Positions 35,625 through 45,148 of a stretch of DNA of 64,000 bases are shown here, one piece after another (positions within the stretch are counted from its first letter, which is position 1; each line of letters starts with the position of its first letter). The stretch is taken from positions 1-64,000 of the forward strand of contig CAJKMG010000007.1 in NCBI GenBank assembly GCA_905200945.1, read 5' to 3'. The DNA comes from an uncultured Akkermansia sp. Its GTDB lineage: Bacteria > Verrucomicrobiota > Verrucomicrobiia > Verrucomicrobiales > Akkermansiaceae. Made by a program: the position numbers and the translations under genes. Under the pieces are notes generated by a model. That model had not been told where the DNA came from. It did not search any database and saw only the letters and a program-made list of their open reading frames with translations.

Positions 35625-36509
35625 TTACTCACCTTTTGCCGGAGGCAAGGATTCCAGGGCTTCTCTCAGCCCGTCTACCGGATACTTCAGGGAATTGGCC
35701 AGATGGCTGGTCATCAGGTCACGTGCGATCTCATCCGTCGGAAACAGTTCCCGGAAGGGGATGCGCTCTTTTTCCGGTATGTTCAGCCTGTTTTCCAGAA
35801 CAAAAATATTGCTCACCAGGCTGGGGGTCCTGTTGCGGGGATCCTTGAACAGCTCACGGCCCAGTTCCAGAGCTTCTCTGGATTTGGAAGGAACACGGAC
35901 GAGCGCATAAAATTCTTTGCGGGCCGTAAGGGGATGCGCTCCCAAATCCCGTGCCTTGCGGTAGGCTTCCGCCGCCTTTTCAAAGTCCGGTTGCCGGTAG
36001 GTATCGCTATACATGTTGCCCAGCAGGGATTGAAGGTACCAGCTGTCAGGATTGGCGTTGATGCCTTTTTCCAGGAAGCGGCGCCCCTTTTGAATGTATT
36101 TGCGGAAGCCTTCCCGGCGTTCCATGGGAGAAAGACGTTTATTGTCCAGATAACTGGAGGAAGCGTTATTGCCCAAATGCCACGATCCGTTGTCCCAGTA
36201 AAAATCGGAGTGAGGAGCGAGAGCGGTAACCTGGTTGTAGCGGCGTTCCAGGTTGGCCCAGTCGGAAATCAGGAAACAGTCGAAAGCTTCCATGCTCAGC
36301 ACGGCCGCCACCAGGGAGCGGAGCCCTCCCAGGGAGACCATGGCAAGTTGTTGTTCCAGATAATCGGAAGAGGAAAGCTCTACCGGATTATCCAGCAGCC
36401 CCTCCGCTTTCTCCTGTTCCAGAATATGATTCTGCAAAGGCAGGCGAATCATGCCGAAGCCCAGAAGGGCAATGATGAAAATGACGATGGTCTTCAGCAT
36501 GATTCGCAA
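35625..36509 (-). CDS. Membrane-anchored TPR-like protein
   Basis: 294 residues. One N-terminal hydrophobic helix (TIVIFIIALLGFGMIRLPLQ) is followed by helical pairs suggestive of tetratricopeptide repeats, for example WYLQSLLGNMYSDTYRQPDF and EKAAEAYRKARDLGAHPLTA. No catalytic motif is visible. The helix is not followed by a cleavage site, so the protein is probably anchored with the bulk outside or inside by default. An internal start at MLKTIV (36500) is equally possible. It follows a PanE-like reductase gene by 10 bases and probably shares its transcript. Function unknown. Confidence 0.75.
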   Translation of the reverse strand: MRIMLKTIVIFIIALLGFGMIRLPLQNHILEQEKAEGLLDNPVELSSSDYLEQQLAMVSLGGLRSLVAAVLSMEAFDCFLISDWANLERRYNQVTALAPHSDFYWDNGSWHLGNNASSSYLDNKRLSPMERREGFRKYIQKGRRFLEKGINANPDSWYLQSLLGNMYSDTYRQPDFEKAAEAYRKARDLGAHPLTARKEFYALVRVPSKSREALELGRELFKDPRNRTPSLVSNIFVLENRLNIPEKERIPFRELFPTDEIARDLMTSHLANSLKYPVDGLREALESLPPAKGE

Positions 36510-36519
36510 TTGGTTCGGT

Positions 36520-37437
36520 TCAATTCATGTTCAGGCGCTTGCGGATGGCCTTGTCCAGAAGTTCCCATTCCGGCACGGAGGCTCCGGCCTGCCGGGCTTT
36601 GGAGAGAGGGTCTCCCCAGATAGCCGTGTATTCGACGGGGCGGCCTTCGTTGTAGTCTACAGCACTGGACGGGATAAAAGCTCCCATGTTTTCCGTACGG
36701 GAAAGGTGGAATTCAACCAAATCTTCCGGCAGGGCGTAGCCGCGGGCCCTGGCGGCCTGCACTACTTCCTCCATGATGCGGCGCGCCCGCGCAACGTTTT
36801 CCGGGTTTTGGTAAAGTTCCGCAATGCTGATGCCCCCCAGAGCCAGGCAAAGTCCGTTAAACGGGATGTTCCAGACGAGTTTATACCACTGGATTTGCTC
36901 TGCGGCGTCAAAGGCGCGCGTTTTGATGCCGGCATGGGCAAACAGCTCGGAGAGTTCCCTGGCTTTTTCAGTCCCTTCCGGCGTGGGGATGAAGGGGGCG
37001 AACTGGATGTTGCCCCCTTCCAGATGGTTGACATGGCCCGGTTTTTCCCGCATGGCGCAGATGAAGCACAGGCCCACATAGATACGGTCCGCTGGGATGA
37101 TGCGGGCAATTTCCTCCGCATTTCCCATGCCGTTCTGGAGTGTAACCACAGTTGTATCCGGTCCCATCAACGGGGGAAGGGCTCTGGAAAATCCGGCGTT
37201 TGCCGTGCTTTTCCATGCAACTACAACGAGATCTACCGGGCCGACTTCCTCCGTGTCCCGGTAAACGTTGATGTGGGGCAGGGAGATATTCCCATGCAGG
37301 CTTTTCACCTGAAGGCCGTGTTCTTTCAGATAGCCGTATTCCGAACGTACGATGAAGGATACGTCCTGGCCTGATTCCTGGAGTCTGGCTCCGTAGTAGC
37401 AGCCCAGGGCTCCGGCTCCCAGAATGGCGATTTTCAT
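36520..37437 (-). CDS. panE: Ketopantoate reductase family protein (ApbA/PanE)
   Basis: 305 residues. The NADPH-binding Rossmann motif is at the N-terminus (KIAILGAGALGCYYGARL). The nicotinamide and substrate region follows (VVVAWKSTANAGFSRALP, TLQNGMGNAEEIARII), as does the C-terminal helical domain with WYKLVWNIPFNGLCLALGG. It should reduce 2-dehydropantoate to pantoate in CoA synthesis; some members of this fold act on related 2-ketoacids, so the substrate is likely rather than certain. Lies between the formate-THF ligase and the TPR-like gene, all leftward with short gaps (27 and 10 bases). Confidence 0.88.
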   Translation of the reverse strand: MKIAILGAGALGCYYGARLQESGQDVSFIVRSEYGYLKEHGLQVKSLHGNISLPHINVYRDTEEVGPVDLVVVAWKSTANAGFSRALPPLMGPDTTVVTLQNGMGNAEEIARIIPADRIYVGLCFICAMREKPGHVNHLEGGNIQFAPFIPTPEGTEKARELSELFAHAGIKTRAFDAAEQIQWYKLVWNIPFNGLCLALGGISIAELYQNPENVARARRIMEEVVQAARARGYALPEDLVEFHLSRTENMGAFIPSSAVDYNEGRPVEYTAIWGDPLSKARQAGASVPEWELLDKAIRKRLNMN

Positions 37438-37464
37438 GGCGTGCGGCGCGGGTGGTGATGTTTC

Positions 37465-39087
37465 TCAGAGCCCTTGGACGTTGCCCTTGTCATCCAGATA
37501 GATGTGCATGGCGTTCGGTGAGACGGGAAGGGCGGGCATGCGCATGATTTCCCCGCAGAGGGCCACCAGGAAGCCGGCCCCGTTGGCGATTTCAAAGTCG
37601 CGCACGGTGATGGTGAAGCCGGTGGGGCGTCCTCGGAGGCGTCCGTTGTCGGAAAGGGAGTTCTGGGTTTTTGCCATACAGACGGGAAGGTCCGTCAGGC
37701 GGCTGGCTTCAAACTGGGCCAGCTTCTTTTTGGCGGCGGCCGTCAATTCCACACCGTCCGCCCCGTAAATGTTGCGGGCAATGATGTTGAGTTTTTCTTC
37801 CACCGGCAGGGCGGATTCATAGAGGGGCTTGAAAGGGGCGGAACTCCTGTCCGCAGCTTCCACAACCATTTGGGCCAGGTCTTTGCCTCCTTCTCCTCCC
37901 TGGGAGAAGATGTCCGCAATGGCGCAGGGAATACCGCGTTCCGCGCAGTGTTTCACGATAGCGTCCAGTTCTTCCCGGGAGTCGTCAAAGAATTTGTTGA
38001 CGGCGACCACAACGGGGCGTTTGTAGTGGGCGGCAGCGTCCAGATGCGCATCCAGGTTGGCAAGGCCTTTTTTCAACGCGTCCACATCCGTGTTTTTCAG
38101 ATCCGCAAGGGCAGTACCCCCGTGCATTTTCAGCGCGCGTGCCGTAGCTACGATGACAATGGCCGCCGGATCCAGTCCGGACTGGCGGCATTTGATATCC
38201 AGGAATTTCTCTGCACCCAGGTCAAACGCGAATCCGGCTTCCGTGACGGCATAGTCTCCAAAATGAAGGGCCATCCTGGTGGCCAGCACGGAGTTGCAGC
38301 CGTGGGCAATGTTGGCAAACGGGCCGCCGTGCAGGAAACAGGGCACTCCTTCCACGGATTGGACCAGATTGGGCATCAGGGCATCTTTCAGCAGGGCCAT
38401 GACGGAACCGGTAATGCCCAGTTCCCTTGCGAATACGGGCTTGTCATCCGTCGTGAATCCGATCACGATGCGGTTGATGCGTTCTTCCATGTCCTTGTAG
38501 GAAGTGGCAAGGCACAGGCACGCCATGATTTCCGAAGCCGGGGTGATATCGAAGCCTGTTTCTCGGGGGAACCCCTGCTTGTTGAGCCCCACGATGATGG
38601 AACGCAGGGAACGGTCGTTCATGTCCATGACCCGCTTCCATATGACTTTGCGTTCGTCAATGTTCAGCGTGTGGAAGAACATGGCGTTATCAATGATGGC
38701 GCTGATGAGGTTGTGGGCGGATGTAATGGCGTGGAAGTCCCCTGTGAAATGCATGTTGATTTCCTCTGCCGGCGTCAGGGAGCTTTTGCCGCCTCCGGTA
38801 GCTCCGCCCTTGCGGCCGAACACCGGTCCCATGGAAGGTTGCCGGAGCGCCAGGCAGACTTTTTTGCCGATGGCCTGCAATCCCTGCGCCAAGCCGATGG
38901 AAACGGTGGTTTTGCCTTCTCCGGATGGGGTGGGAGTGATGGCGGATACCAGGATGAGTTTGCCGGGGGCTGCCGGCTTGTCCAATACGTCCAGGGAAAT
39001 TTTGGCCTTGTTGCGGCCGAAGGGAATGACGTCTTTTTCATCGACGCCCAGCTTGTTGATACAGTCGGAGAATGCAGGTGTAACCAT
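37465..39087 (-). CDS. fhs: Formate-tetrahydrofolate ligase
   Basis: 540 residues from the ATG at 39087 (MVTPAFSDCINKLGVDEKDV); a start at 39138 would add 17 residues. The enzyme makes 10-formyl-THF from formate, THF and ATP for one-carbon metabolism. The ATP-binding segment TPTPSGEGKTTVSIGLAQGL and RQPSMGPVFGRKGGATGGGK are signature blocks, as are LNIDERKVIWKRVMDMNDR and VESVEG-type HGGPFANIAHGCNSVLATR. Length fits the family (about 555). Leftward in a row with the reductase, 27 bases apart. No THF-responsive element was seen upstream. Confidence 0.96.
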   Translation of the reverse strand: MVTPAFSDCINKLGVDEKDVIPFGRNKAKISLDVLDKPAAPGKLILVSAITPTPSGEGKTTVSIGLAQGLQAIGKKVCLALRQPSMGPVFGRKGGATGGGKSSLTPAEEINMHFTGDFHAITSAHNLISAIIDNAMFFHTLNIDERKVIWKRVMDMNDRSLRSIIVGLNKQGFPRETGFDITPASEIMACLCLATSYKDMEERINRIVIGFTTDDKPVFARELGITGSVMALLKDALMPNLVQSVEGVPCFLHGGPFANIAHGCNSVLATRMALHFGDYAVTEAGFAFDLGAEKFLDIKCRQSGLDPAAIVIVATARALKMHGGTALADLKNTDVDALKKGLANLDAHLDAAAHYKRPVVVAVNKFFDDSREELDAIVKHCAERGIPCAIADIFSQGGEGGKDLAQMVVEAADRSSAPFKPLYESALPVEEKLNIIARNIYGADGVELTAAAKKKLAQFEASRLTDLPVCMAKTQNSLSDNGRLRGRPTGFTITVRDFEIANGAGFLVALCGEIMRMPALPVSPNAMHIYLDDKGNVQGL

Positions 39088-39275
39088 GCGCACATGATGA
39101 CGGAAGCCCCCTCTTTTGGCAAGAAGGTTCATGGGCATTCCGGACCGGATGAATCAATGAGAGGGAAAGGGCCGCCTTCTTCCTGTCCCGCGACATTCCC
39201 CGGATATCCATGCAACTCCGGGAGAACCTCCGGAAATACCCGGTATGGCAGGTTACGCTAAGACGGGGGTAAGAA

Positions 39276-39875
39276 TCAGGGTTGCGCTTTCTGTTTCCCC
39301 TCAGCCAGCACGGGACGGTAGTGGCCCGTGATGGTGTGGGAAAACAGGAAGTCTTCTTCCTGCGTTCCGGCGCCTACATTATGAATGATCAGCGGCGTGC
39401 CTTCCTCCGTTTTCCGGTCGGAAACGATGCCAATGTGGGGAATACTATCGGACAGGTTCCATGTAACCAGGTCGCCGGGCTCGTAGTCCGCCGCGTTTTC
39501 CGTAATGGGAACGGACCAACCTTTTCTGGCAAAGAAGGTACGAAGATTAGGGACCCTGCGGTGATCAATGCTGCGGTCCGTCGTTTTCAATCCCCATATT
39601 TTAGGGTATTTGGAAAAGTGGGCCTTCATGTCCTCATGCACGGCTTTTTGAAGGTCCAGGCCGAAGGCCCTCATGGCGCGGATGACCACATCCGTGCATA
39701 CTCCCGTTTCGAGGGGAACGTCTCCGTTGGGGTAGGGAATGGATTGATAGCCTCCGTTGTAGGAAACCGTTACTCCTACCTGTTCACGCGCCCTGGCCGC
39801 CAGCGCGGCGTTGTCCGCCATCAAGCATGCAGGGCAGGAAAGAAACAGGAGGATGAGAAGGGCCGCCGGTTTCAT
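39276..39875 (-). CDS. DUF1287-family secreted protein
   Basis: 199 residues. A signal peptide (LLILLFLSCPACLMA) precedes a domain matching DUF1287 (NlpC/P60-like fold): YNGGYQSIPYPNGDVPLETG with CTDVVIRAMRAFGLDLQ, where the Cys is the likely nucleophile, and HIGIVSDRKT with VGAGTQEEDFLFSH later. The Cys-His arrangement suggests a cysteine peptidase or amidase acting on the cell envelope, but the family is not biochemically defined. It starts 30 bases after the PurD stop codon, on the same strand, so it may be expressed with purD. Confidence 0.85.
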   Translation of the reverse strand: MKPAALLILLFLSCPACLMADNAALAARAREQVGVTVSYNGGYQSIPYPNGDVPLETGVCTDVVIRAMRAFGLDLQKAVHEDMKAHFSKYPKIWGLKTTDRSIDHRRVPNLRTFFARKGWSVPITENAADYEPGDLVTWNLSDSIPHIGIVSDRKTEEGTPLIIHNVGAGTQEEDFLFSHTITGHYRPVLAEGKQKAQP

Positions 39876-39905
39876 AGGGCAGATGGGGAGGGAAACGCGG
39901 AAAAA

Positions 39906-41162
39906 TCAGACGAAGCTGGCAAAGCCGATGTCCGGCCGGCGCTGCATGCCGTGAAATTGAATCTTTTTGATTTCGTTGTGGGCACGCTGGCGCGCTTCGG
40001 AGAGGGTATCTCCCTGTGCCACGACGGCCAGGACGCGGCCGCCATTGGTTTCATAACAGTTTTTATCCGCATTCCATTTGGTGCCGGCGTGGTAAACGGA
40101 AGCATTTGAAATATCGTCCAGTCCCTGAATAGCGTCGCCGGAATGGGAGGTCTCCGGATATCCTTTGGAGGCCAGCACGCAGCAGACGCTCCAGCCGTTT
40201 TGGAAGGAAATTTCTTCCGGCGCAAATTCTCCCTTGGCCCCATGCAGGCAGAAGGAAGCCAAGTCTCCGGAGAGCAGGGGCATAACGGCCTGGCATTCCG
40301 GATCGCCGAAGCGGCAGTTGTATTCAATTACTTTTGGGCCGTTTGGAGTCAGCATCAGGCCGAAGTACAGAAAACCCCGGTAAGGCAGTCCGTCTTTTTT
40401 TAGTCCGGCTACCGTCGGAGCCACGATTTCCTTTTCAATGCGTTCCAGCATTTCCGGCTCCACCAGCCGGCGGGAAGCCACCGCTCCCATGCCGCCCGTG
40501 TTGGGGCCAGCATCGCCTTCCTTGAGGCGCTTGTAGTCCCGTGCCGGGCAGAGGATGAGATAATGGTCGTCCACCAGAGCGCCGAAGATGGAGACTTCCG
40601 GTCCGGTAAGAAATTCTTCCACCAGCAGCCGTCCTTCACCAAAACGCCTGTCCGTAAATACTTCTTTCAGGAAAGAGTCTGCTTCCTCCTTGCTCATGCA
40701 GACGGCTACGCCCTTTCCGGCGGCCAGACCGTCAAATTTCAGCACGGTAGGATAGTTGTTTCCGATGAATTGCCGGGCTTCCTCCAATGTGGCCGCTACG
40801 CGCGCCTGCCCGGTAGGGATGCGGTGGCGGAGCAGGAAGTCCTTGGCAAATTCCTTGCTGGCTTCCAGCTGGGCGCTTTCTTTTACCGGCCCCCAGCAGG
40901 GGATGCCCGCACGGGAGCAGGCATTGGCCAGGCCTTCATCCTTGACCAGATAGCTTTCCTCCCCGGCAACGCAGAGATCCATTTTATTGGAAACCATCCA
41001 GTCGATCAGCGAGGGCAGATCCCTGGCCGGGATGGGGGTAGCCAGACGGTTGATGGCGTCACTTCCCGGGAAACAGTACATTTCCGGAGCGGAGGGAGAT
41101 TCCTTGAGTGCCTTGACCAGTGCATGTTCACGTCCACCTTTTCCAATAACGGCTATTTTCAT
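39906..41162 (-). CDS. purD: Phosphoribosylamine-glycine ligase
   Basis: 418 residues. It joins phosphoribosylamine with glycine in purine synthesis. The ATP-grasp fold shows in the N-terminal IAVIGKGGREHALVKAL, the KFDGLAAGKGVAVC loop, the EEFLTGPEVSIFGALVD block and the metal-binding PKVIEYNCRFGDPECQAVMP. The ATG at 41162 was chosen because it gives the conserved N-terminus; the frame stays open upstream but without family similarity. Followed by the DUF1287 gene on the same strand. Single-domain form, not fused to PurM or PurN. Confidence 0.96.
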   Translation of the reverse strand: MKIAVIGKGGREHALVKALKESPSAPEMYCFPGSDAINRLATPIPARDLPSLIDWMVSNKMDLCVAGEESYLVKDEGLANACSRAGIPCWGPVKESAQLEASKEFAKDFLLRHRIPTGQARVAATLEEARQFIGNNYPTVLKFDGLAAGKGVAVCMSKEEADSFLKEVFTDRRFGEGRLLVEEFLTGPEVSIFGALVDDHYLILCPARDYKRLKEGDAGPNTGGMGAVASRRLVEPEMLERIEKEIVAPTVAGLKKDGLPYRGFLYFGLMLTPNGPKVIEYNCRFGDPECQAVMPLLSGDLASFCLHGAKGEFAPEEISFQNGWSVCCVLASKGYPETSHSGDAIQGLDDISNASVYHAGTKWNADKNCYETNGGRVLAVVAQGDTLSEARQRAHNEIKKIQFHGMQRRPDIGFASFV

Positions 41163-41331
41163 ACGCCGCCAGTATGCCGGGACGGACTGATTTTGCCAAG
41201 CTGAAATGAACGGTGAGGTTTTCCCTTTTGTCCGGTTGTTCCCATGCTTTTCCTCCATTGCCGGGAATGGGGTTGTACCACTTTTTCTTTTCGTGGCACG
41301 GCGCAGCCATTCCGTTCGGGGAAGATGATGT

Positions 41332-41365
41332 AAAAAGGCCGCCTGACCCGGAGGAAAGGCGGCCT
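41332..41365 (-). terminator. Rho-independent terminator of ssb
   Basis: On the minus strand AGGCCGCC (41358-41365) pairs with GGCGGCCT (41336-41343), and a T run (41332-41336) follows. It lies 27 bases after the ssb stop codon. Confidence 0.85.
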
Positions 41366-41391
41366 GTAAAAGGAAAGGGTGGTATTTGCGT

Positions 41392-41892
41392 TTAGAACGG
41401 GATTTCGTCGTCCATGTCTCCGAAGTCGTTGGACGGCTGATTGGTGGGGGGCATGGGGGGCGGGTTGTAGTTCTGGGCCGGGCGGGATTGTCCGTAGTTG
41501 TTGGAACGGGGAGCATTCTGGTACTGCTGGCGCGGAGCACCTCCCATATCGCCTTCACCGCCGCGGGGGAAGAGCTGGATGTTTTCCCCAATCACGCGCA
41601 GCTTGGTGCGTTTCTGCCCGGAGGCTTTATCTTCCCAGGAATCCAGTTGAAGGCGTCCTTCCACAAAGACTCCGCGGCCCTTGCTGAGGTAGTTGCCGGC
41701 AACTTCCGCCTGGCGGTTCCAAAGGGTGACGTCCACGAAAGTGGTTTCTTCCTGGCGTTCGCTGTTGTCGCCCGCGTAGTAACGGTTGATGGCAAGGCGG
41801 ATGTCCGTAACGGCGGTTCCTTTGGGAGTGTAGCGCAGTTCGGGATCAGCGGTAAGGTTGCCCATTAAGAAGACTTTGTTGAGATTGGCCAT
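41392..41892 (-). CDS. ssb: Single-stranded DNA-binding protein
   Basis: 166 residues. The OB fold covers about 1-110: NKVFLMGNLTADPELRYTPK, TDIRLAINRYY, and FVEGRLQLDSWEDK. The low-complexity linker is rich in Gly, Gln, Pro and Asn and ends in the acidic tip DMDDEIPF, which recruits repair and replication proteins. It binds ssDNA as a tetramer. Monocistronic with its own terminator; divergent from the TonB-like gene. Confidence 0.96.
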   Translation of the reverse strand: MANLNKVFLMGNLTADPELRYTPKGTAVTDIRLAINRYYAGDNSERQEETTFVDVTLWNRQAEVAGNYLSKGRGVFVEGRLQLDSWEDKASGQKRTKLRVIGENIQLFPRGGEGDMGGAPRQQYQNAPRSNNYGQSRPAQNYNPPPMPPTNQPSNDFGDMDDEIPF

Positions 41893-42084
41893 ATAGGATG
41901 GGTGTTAACGAGGTGTATGGTATATAGGAAAAGGGCCTTGCCGTTTAGGAGGAAGGCATGTGTTTGGTCGCTAGCAAGTATGGGCCTGCACATGGTCTTG
42001 TGCAATACTAAATTACGGAATCGTCCTTCATCATGTCTCCTTTCTACATTGCATTCGTCATGGAACCGTGAAAACTTTACCTCC

Positions 42085-43302
42085 ATGAGTTTCAGGCAGC
42101 GGCGGAGAAACGGACTGTTCCGGGTTTCCTGGGGCACATGCCTTTTGCTGTCTGTGCTGGCACACCTGTTTTTGCTGGCGGGGAGCTGCCTGGTTCCTGA
42201 AGAATGGCTGGCTTCCCCACGTCCGGCTGAAGCGGCGCGGAGGAAAGTGGCTGTAAGCGCGCGCATGGTAAAGAAAGTGGAACCTCAACTGGAGAGCCGG
42301 AGACAAGAGCCCGCGGAATATCTGCCTGCCGTCGTGAAGACCAATGAGGAGCAGGAAAGCGCCACCAGGCCGGAAGTGCCCAAATTCCAGAGCAACAGGA
42401 ACACGCGGGCGGAAGGCGGCCGGAAGGATCCGGACGGCGACAGGGATATGCCCGCCCAGGATGGCGTGGAACGGGAAAACGGAGAGATTGTCCTTTTTAA
42501 CCAGGAAAGGCAGGATGGGGATTTAAGCCATGAACGGGACGGCAACAAAAACGCCTCCCCCGGAGCTTCTTCCAATGTTCCCTACCAGCCCCTGGAACCA
42601 TCCATGCCGCCTGCCGGTCATCCCGGTTCCCTGGCTCATTCTCCCGTCAAGAAGGGAGAGCCAGGCAAATCGGAAGAGGAAAAAACGGCCCGACAAAACA
42701 TCCGTCATGCACAGGAGAAGGCCATGCAGCTTCCCCATGCGGTAGTGTTGCCCAGCCCCGGAGATTCGGAGAAGCCGGATCCGCTTGAGGAATTGGCCAA
42801 AAGCATTGCGAAAGGGGCGGACAATCCTCCCCTGAATCTTCCCAATCTGGATTTGGTGCCCAATACAAAACCGGTTCAGAAACAGCCCTTGTATGATCCC
42901 ATGTTCAATGCGGAGAGCCAGCCCGGCTTCAAGACACATGAGCGGAAGACCAAGCAGGTCGGCAAATTCAGCTTTGGCCGCCGTCCGACATTGGATGTGG
43001 AAGCTACGCCCATGGGAACGTACCAGGCGATCGTTTACCGGGCTATCGGGGAACAATGGTACCGCCAGTGCGATTTGAACCGCGACCTGATTGTTACCGG
43101 AACTGTGCGCATCCGCATCCTGATTAACAAGAATGGCAAAATTTCGTCTATGAGGCAGACTTCCCGCGTGGGAGCCAGCGAGGTACAGAAGTCCTTTACC
43201 TTCCTCGCCATCAAACTCGCCAGGCTTCCAGCGATGCCCCCGGAGGTAAGGAGTATGCTTGTGGGGGATTCTTTGGAAATGTATTTCGATTTCAATTTTT
43301 AA
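42085..43302 (+). CDS. tonB: TonB-like energy transducer
   Basis: 405 residues. One N-terminal membrane helix (GTCLLLSVLAHLFLLAGSCL) anchors it in the inner membrane. A long charged and Pro-containing spacer (about 40-300) reaches across the periplasm. The C-terminal 90 residues form a TonB-type domain (GTVRIRILINKNGKISSMRQ, then AIKLARLPAMP and EMYFDFNF at the end). The ATG at 42085 begins MSFRQRRRNGLFRV; earlier in-frame starts give no useful sequence. ExbB and ExbD homologues follow directly, so this is the transducer of that motor. The outer membrane partner is not in the window. Confidence 0.8.
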   Translation: MSFRQRRRNGLFRVSWGTCLLLSVLAHLFLLAGSCLVPEEWLASPRPAEAARRKVAVSARMVKKVEPQLESRRQEPAEYLPAVVKTNEEQESATRPEVPKFQSNRNTRAEGGRKDPDGDRDMPAQDGVERENGEIVLFNQERQDGDLSHERDGNKNASPGASSNVPYQPLEPSMPPAGHPGSLAHSPVKKGEPGKSEEEKTARQNIRHAQEKAMQLPHAVVLPSPGDSEKPDPLEELAKSIAKGADNPPLNLPNLDLVPNTKPVQKQPLYDPMFNAESQPGFKTHERKTKQVGKFSFGRRPTLDVEATPMGTYQAIVYRAIGEQWYRQCDLNRDLIVTGTVRIRILINKNGKISSMRQTSRVGASEVQKSFTFLAIKLARLPAMPPEVRSMLVGDSLEMYFDFNF

Positions 43303-43340
43303 CAACCTACCATCCTGCAACAAATACCATTCACAGATAT

Positions 43341-43973
43341 ATGATGATGAACTTGATCAAAGACTGCATTACATTCTTCCAGGCAGGCGGCGTTTTCATG
43401 TACCCGCTGGCAGCCTGTTCCGTTCTTCTTATTGCGGCCGTTATTTACCGCATGTTCAATATGAAGAAGAGCCTCATTTGCCCCGTCGTGCTGACCAGGG
43501 CCGTGGAGCAGTACACCCGCGGCGCCGTGGGGCGCACTGAATTGGAGAGAATAGCTGCGGATTCGGATTCCGTGGAGGGCCGCCTGGTGCTGGATGCGTT
43601 GAATGCACCGCTGGAGGATGAAGCCTCCCTGAAGGAAATGATCCAGGTGAAGGCCCGCGAGGAGTTTGTAACGCTTCAGGCGGGTCTGCCCCTGCTGGAC
43701 ATGATTGTGATGATCGCACCCATGTTCGGCATCCTGGGAACCGCCAGCGGCCTGGTGCAGATTTTCAGCGTTTTCGGAATGGATGAGAGTCACGGCATGA
43801 TTGCTCAGGGGATTGCCCAGGCTCTGAATACGACGATTGCCGGTCTCGCCATCGCCACTCCGGCCGTGATTGCCCACGTTTATTATTCCCGCAAGCTGGA
43901 GCGTATTTCCGCCTCCATGGAAGTCCTGCTGACAGAACTGGTTTCCTTCCGCTGCCATCATTCCCAACGCTGA
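43341..43973 (+). CDS. exbB: ExbB/TolQ-family proton channel protein
   Basis: 210 residues with three hydrophobic regions: about 15-35 (FMYPLAACSVLLIAAVIYRM), then a helical cytoplasmic part, and two helices at about 115-170 (IVMIAPMFGILGTASGLVQI, IAGLAIATPAVIAHVYYSRK). The GTxxGL-like and TxxGLxxA patterns mark the proton-conducting family. Works with the following ExbD to use the proton gradient to energise the TonB-like protein. The stop and next start are eight bases apart. Confidence 0.92.
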   Translation: MMMNLIKDCITFFQAGGVFMYPLAACSVLLIAAVIYRMFNMKKSLICPVVLTRAVEQYTRGAVGRTELERIAADSDSVEGRLVLDALNAPLEDEASLKEMIQVKAREEFVTLQAGLPLLDMIVMIAPMFGILGTASGLVQIFSVFGMDESHGMIAQGIAQALNTTIAGLAIATPAVIAHVYYSRKLERISASMEVLLTELVSFRCHHSQR

Positions 43974-43980
43974 CAAGGCC

Positions 43981-44409
43981 ATGCAGTTTTACCGCAAGAA
44001 AGCAAGGAGCATGGGGGTGCCCATCGTCCCCATGATTGACATATTGACCATTCTGCTGATTTTTTTCATTGTCCATACGCAGTGGAAGAAGCCGCAGTCC
44101 CTGCTTAAGATAGATGTACCCGGAGCGGAATTCATGGAGGGGACTCCGTCTTCGGAACAGCGGGCCGTTCTGACCGTGACGGGGACATCCGCCATTTCCC
44201 TGAATGGCAGGCTGGTGGAGATGAATGAACTGGCTGCTGCCCTGGAAGCCTTGAAAAAGGAAAATCCAGGCGTCAAACTGCAGCTTGATGTGGATAAAAA
44301 AGCGGAGTTTGGCATCATTGTCGGCATTTGGGATGCGCTGACGTCTGTGGGTATTGACGCAGGTGAGGTTCCTGCCAGAATAGAAATCAACAAGCCCGGC
44401 GCACGGTAA
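43981..44409 (+). CDS. exbD: ExbD/TolR-family protein
   Basis: 142 residues. A single helix after a basic start holds the proton-binding Asp: VPMIDILTILLIFFIVHTQW, where D is in the MIDIL pattern. The C-terminal periplasmic domain is small (LKIDVPGAEFM to the end). It follows exbB by eight bases and precedes the deformylase by 31 bases. The usual partner of ExbB in the motor. Confidence 0.92.
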   Translation: MQFYRKKARSMGVPIVPMIDILTILLIFFIVHTQWKKPQSLLKIDVPGAEFMEGTPSSEQRAVLTVTGTSAISLNGRLVEMNELAAALEALKKENPGVKLQLDVDKKAEFGIIVGIWDALTSVGIDAGEVPARIEINKPGAR

Positions 44410-44440
44410 GCGCCTTAACATATATATTATCCCCCTCCCG

Positions 44441-44989
44441 ATGTTATTGGAAATAGCACAGTATGGAAATCCGGTATTGAAGGAAAAATGCCGCCCTGTA
44501 GAACATTTTGACGACAGCCTGAAAACCCTGGCGGAAAATATGCTGGAAACCATGTACGCAGCAGAGGGCATTGGCCTGGCGGCTCCCCAGGTGAGCATTC
44601 CCATTCAACTGGTAGTGATTGATATTCCGAAGGAGGAAGAGTCCGTCACCTGGCTTAAAGTGAACGGAGAGGACAAAGAGCTTTCCGACATCATGCCCTT
44701 GATGTTTGCCAATCCCGTTCTGGAACCTTACGGCCCCATGCATCCTTTTCATGAAGGCTGCCTGAGCGTGATGAAAATACGTGCTTCCGTCGTGAGGCCG
44801 GATTTTGTCAAGGCTACGGTGCTTCTGATTGACGGAAGAGAAATAACGATTGACTGCAACGGCCTTCTGGCCAGATGCCTGCAGCATGAATGCGACCATT
44901 TGAACGGCATCCTTTTTGTGGAGCGCGTTTCTTCCGCACAGAAGATTACCCTGCGCAACAAATTGAAGCGTCTGGCATTGGGATATTAG
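44441..44989 (+). CDS. def: Peptide deformylase
   Basis: 182 residues. It removes the N-formyl group from nascent proteins. All three motifs are present: GIGLAAPQV (43-51), EGCLS with the metal-binding Cys107, and QHECDHLNG with H149, E150 and H153. A short insertion near EEESVTWLKVNGEDKELSDI is of the kind seen in type 1B enzymes. It is the fourth gene of the TonB-ExbB-ExbD unit by spacing, but may also have its own promoter in the 31-base gap. Confidence 0.96.
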   Translation: MLLEIAQYGNPVLKEKCRPVEHFDDSLKTLAENMLETMYAAEGIGLAAPQVSIPIQLVVIDIPKEEESVTWLKVNGEDKELSDIMPLMFANPVLEPYGPMHPFHEGCLSVMKIRASVVRPDFVKATVLLIDGREITIDCNGLLARCLQHECDHLNGILFVERVSSAQKITLRNKLKRLALGY

Positions 44990-45075
44990 CTTTCCGTCAC
45001 TTCCCTCAGGCCTTCATGACAGCCAAAGGAGGGGGGGCAAAGAAGACCGCATTCCGGAACCGCAAAGTTTTTACA

Positions 45076-45104
45076 GCCGGGAACCGTCCCGTGATGTTCC
45101 CGGC
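45076..45104. terminator. Possible bidirectional terminator between def and GH57 genes
   Basis: GCCGGGAAC (45076-45084) and GTTCCCGGC (45096-45104) form a perfect 9-bp stem with an 11-base loop between two convergent genes. An AAAGTTTTT stretch lies on the left. T tracts are weak on both strands, so this may work poorly or with help from Rho. Confidence 0.4.
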
Positions 45105-45148
45105 AGACTACAATCCACCCGGGTTCGCAGTATTCGGAAGAGAAGAGG

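Noticed and set aside
39088..39275. THF riboswitch upstream of formate-THF ligase
   Set aside because: No conserved aptamer elements were found in the leader.
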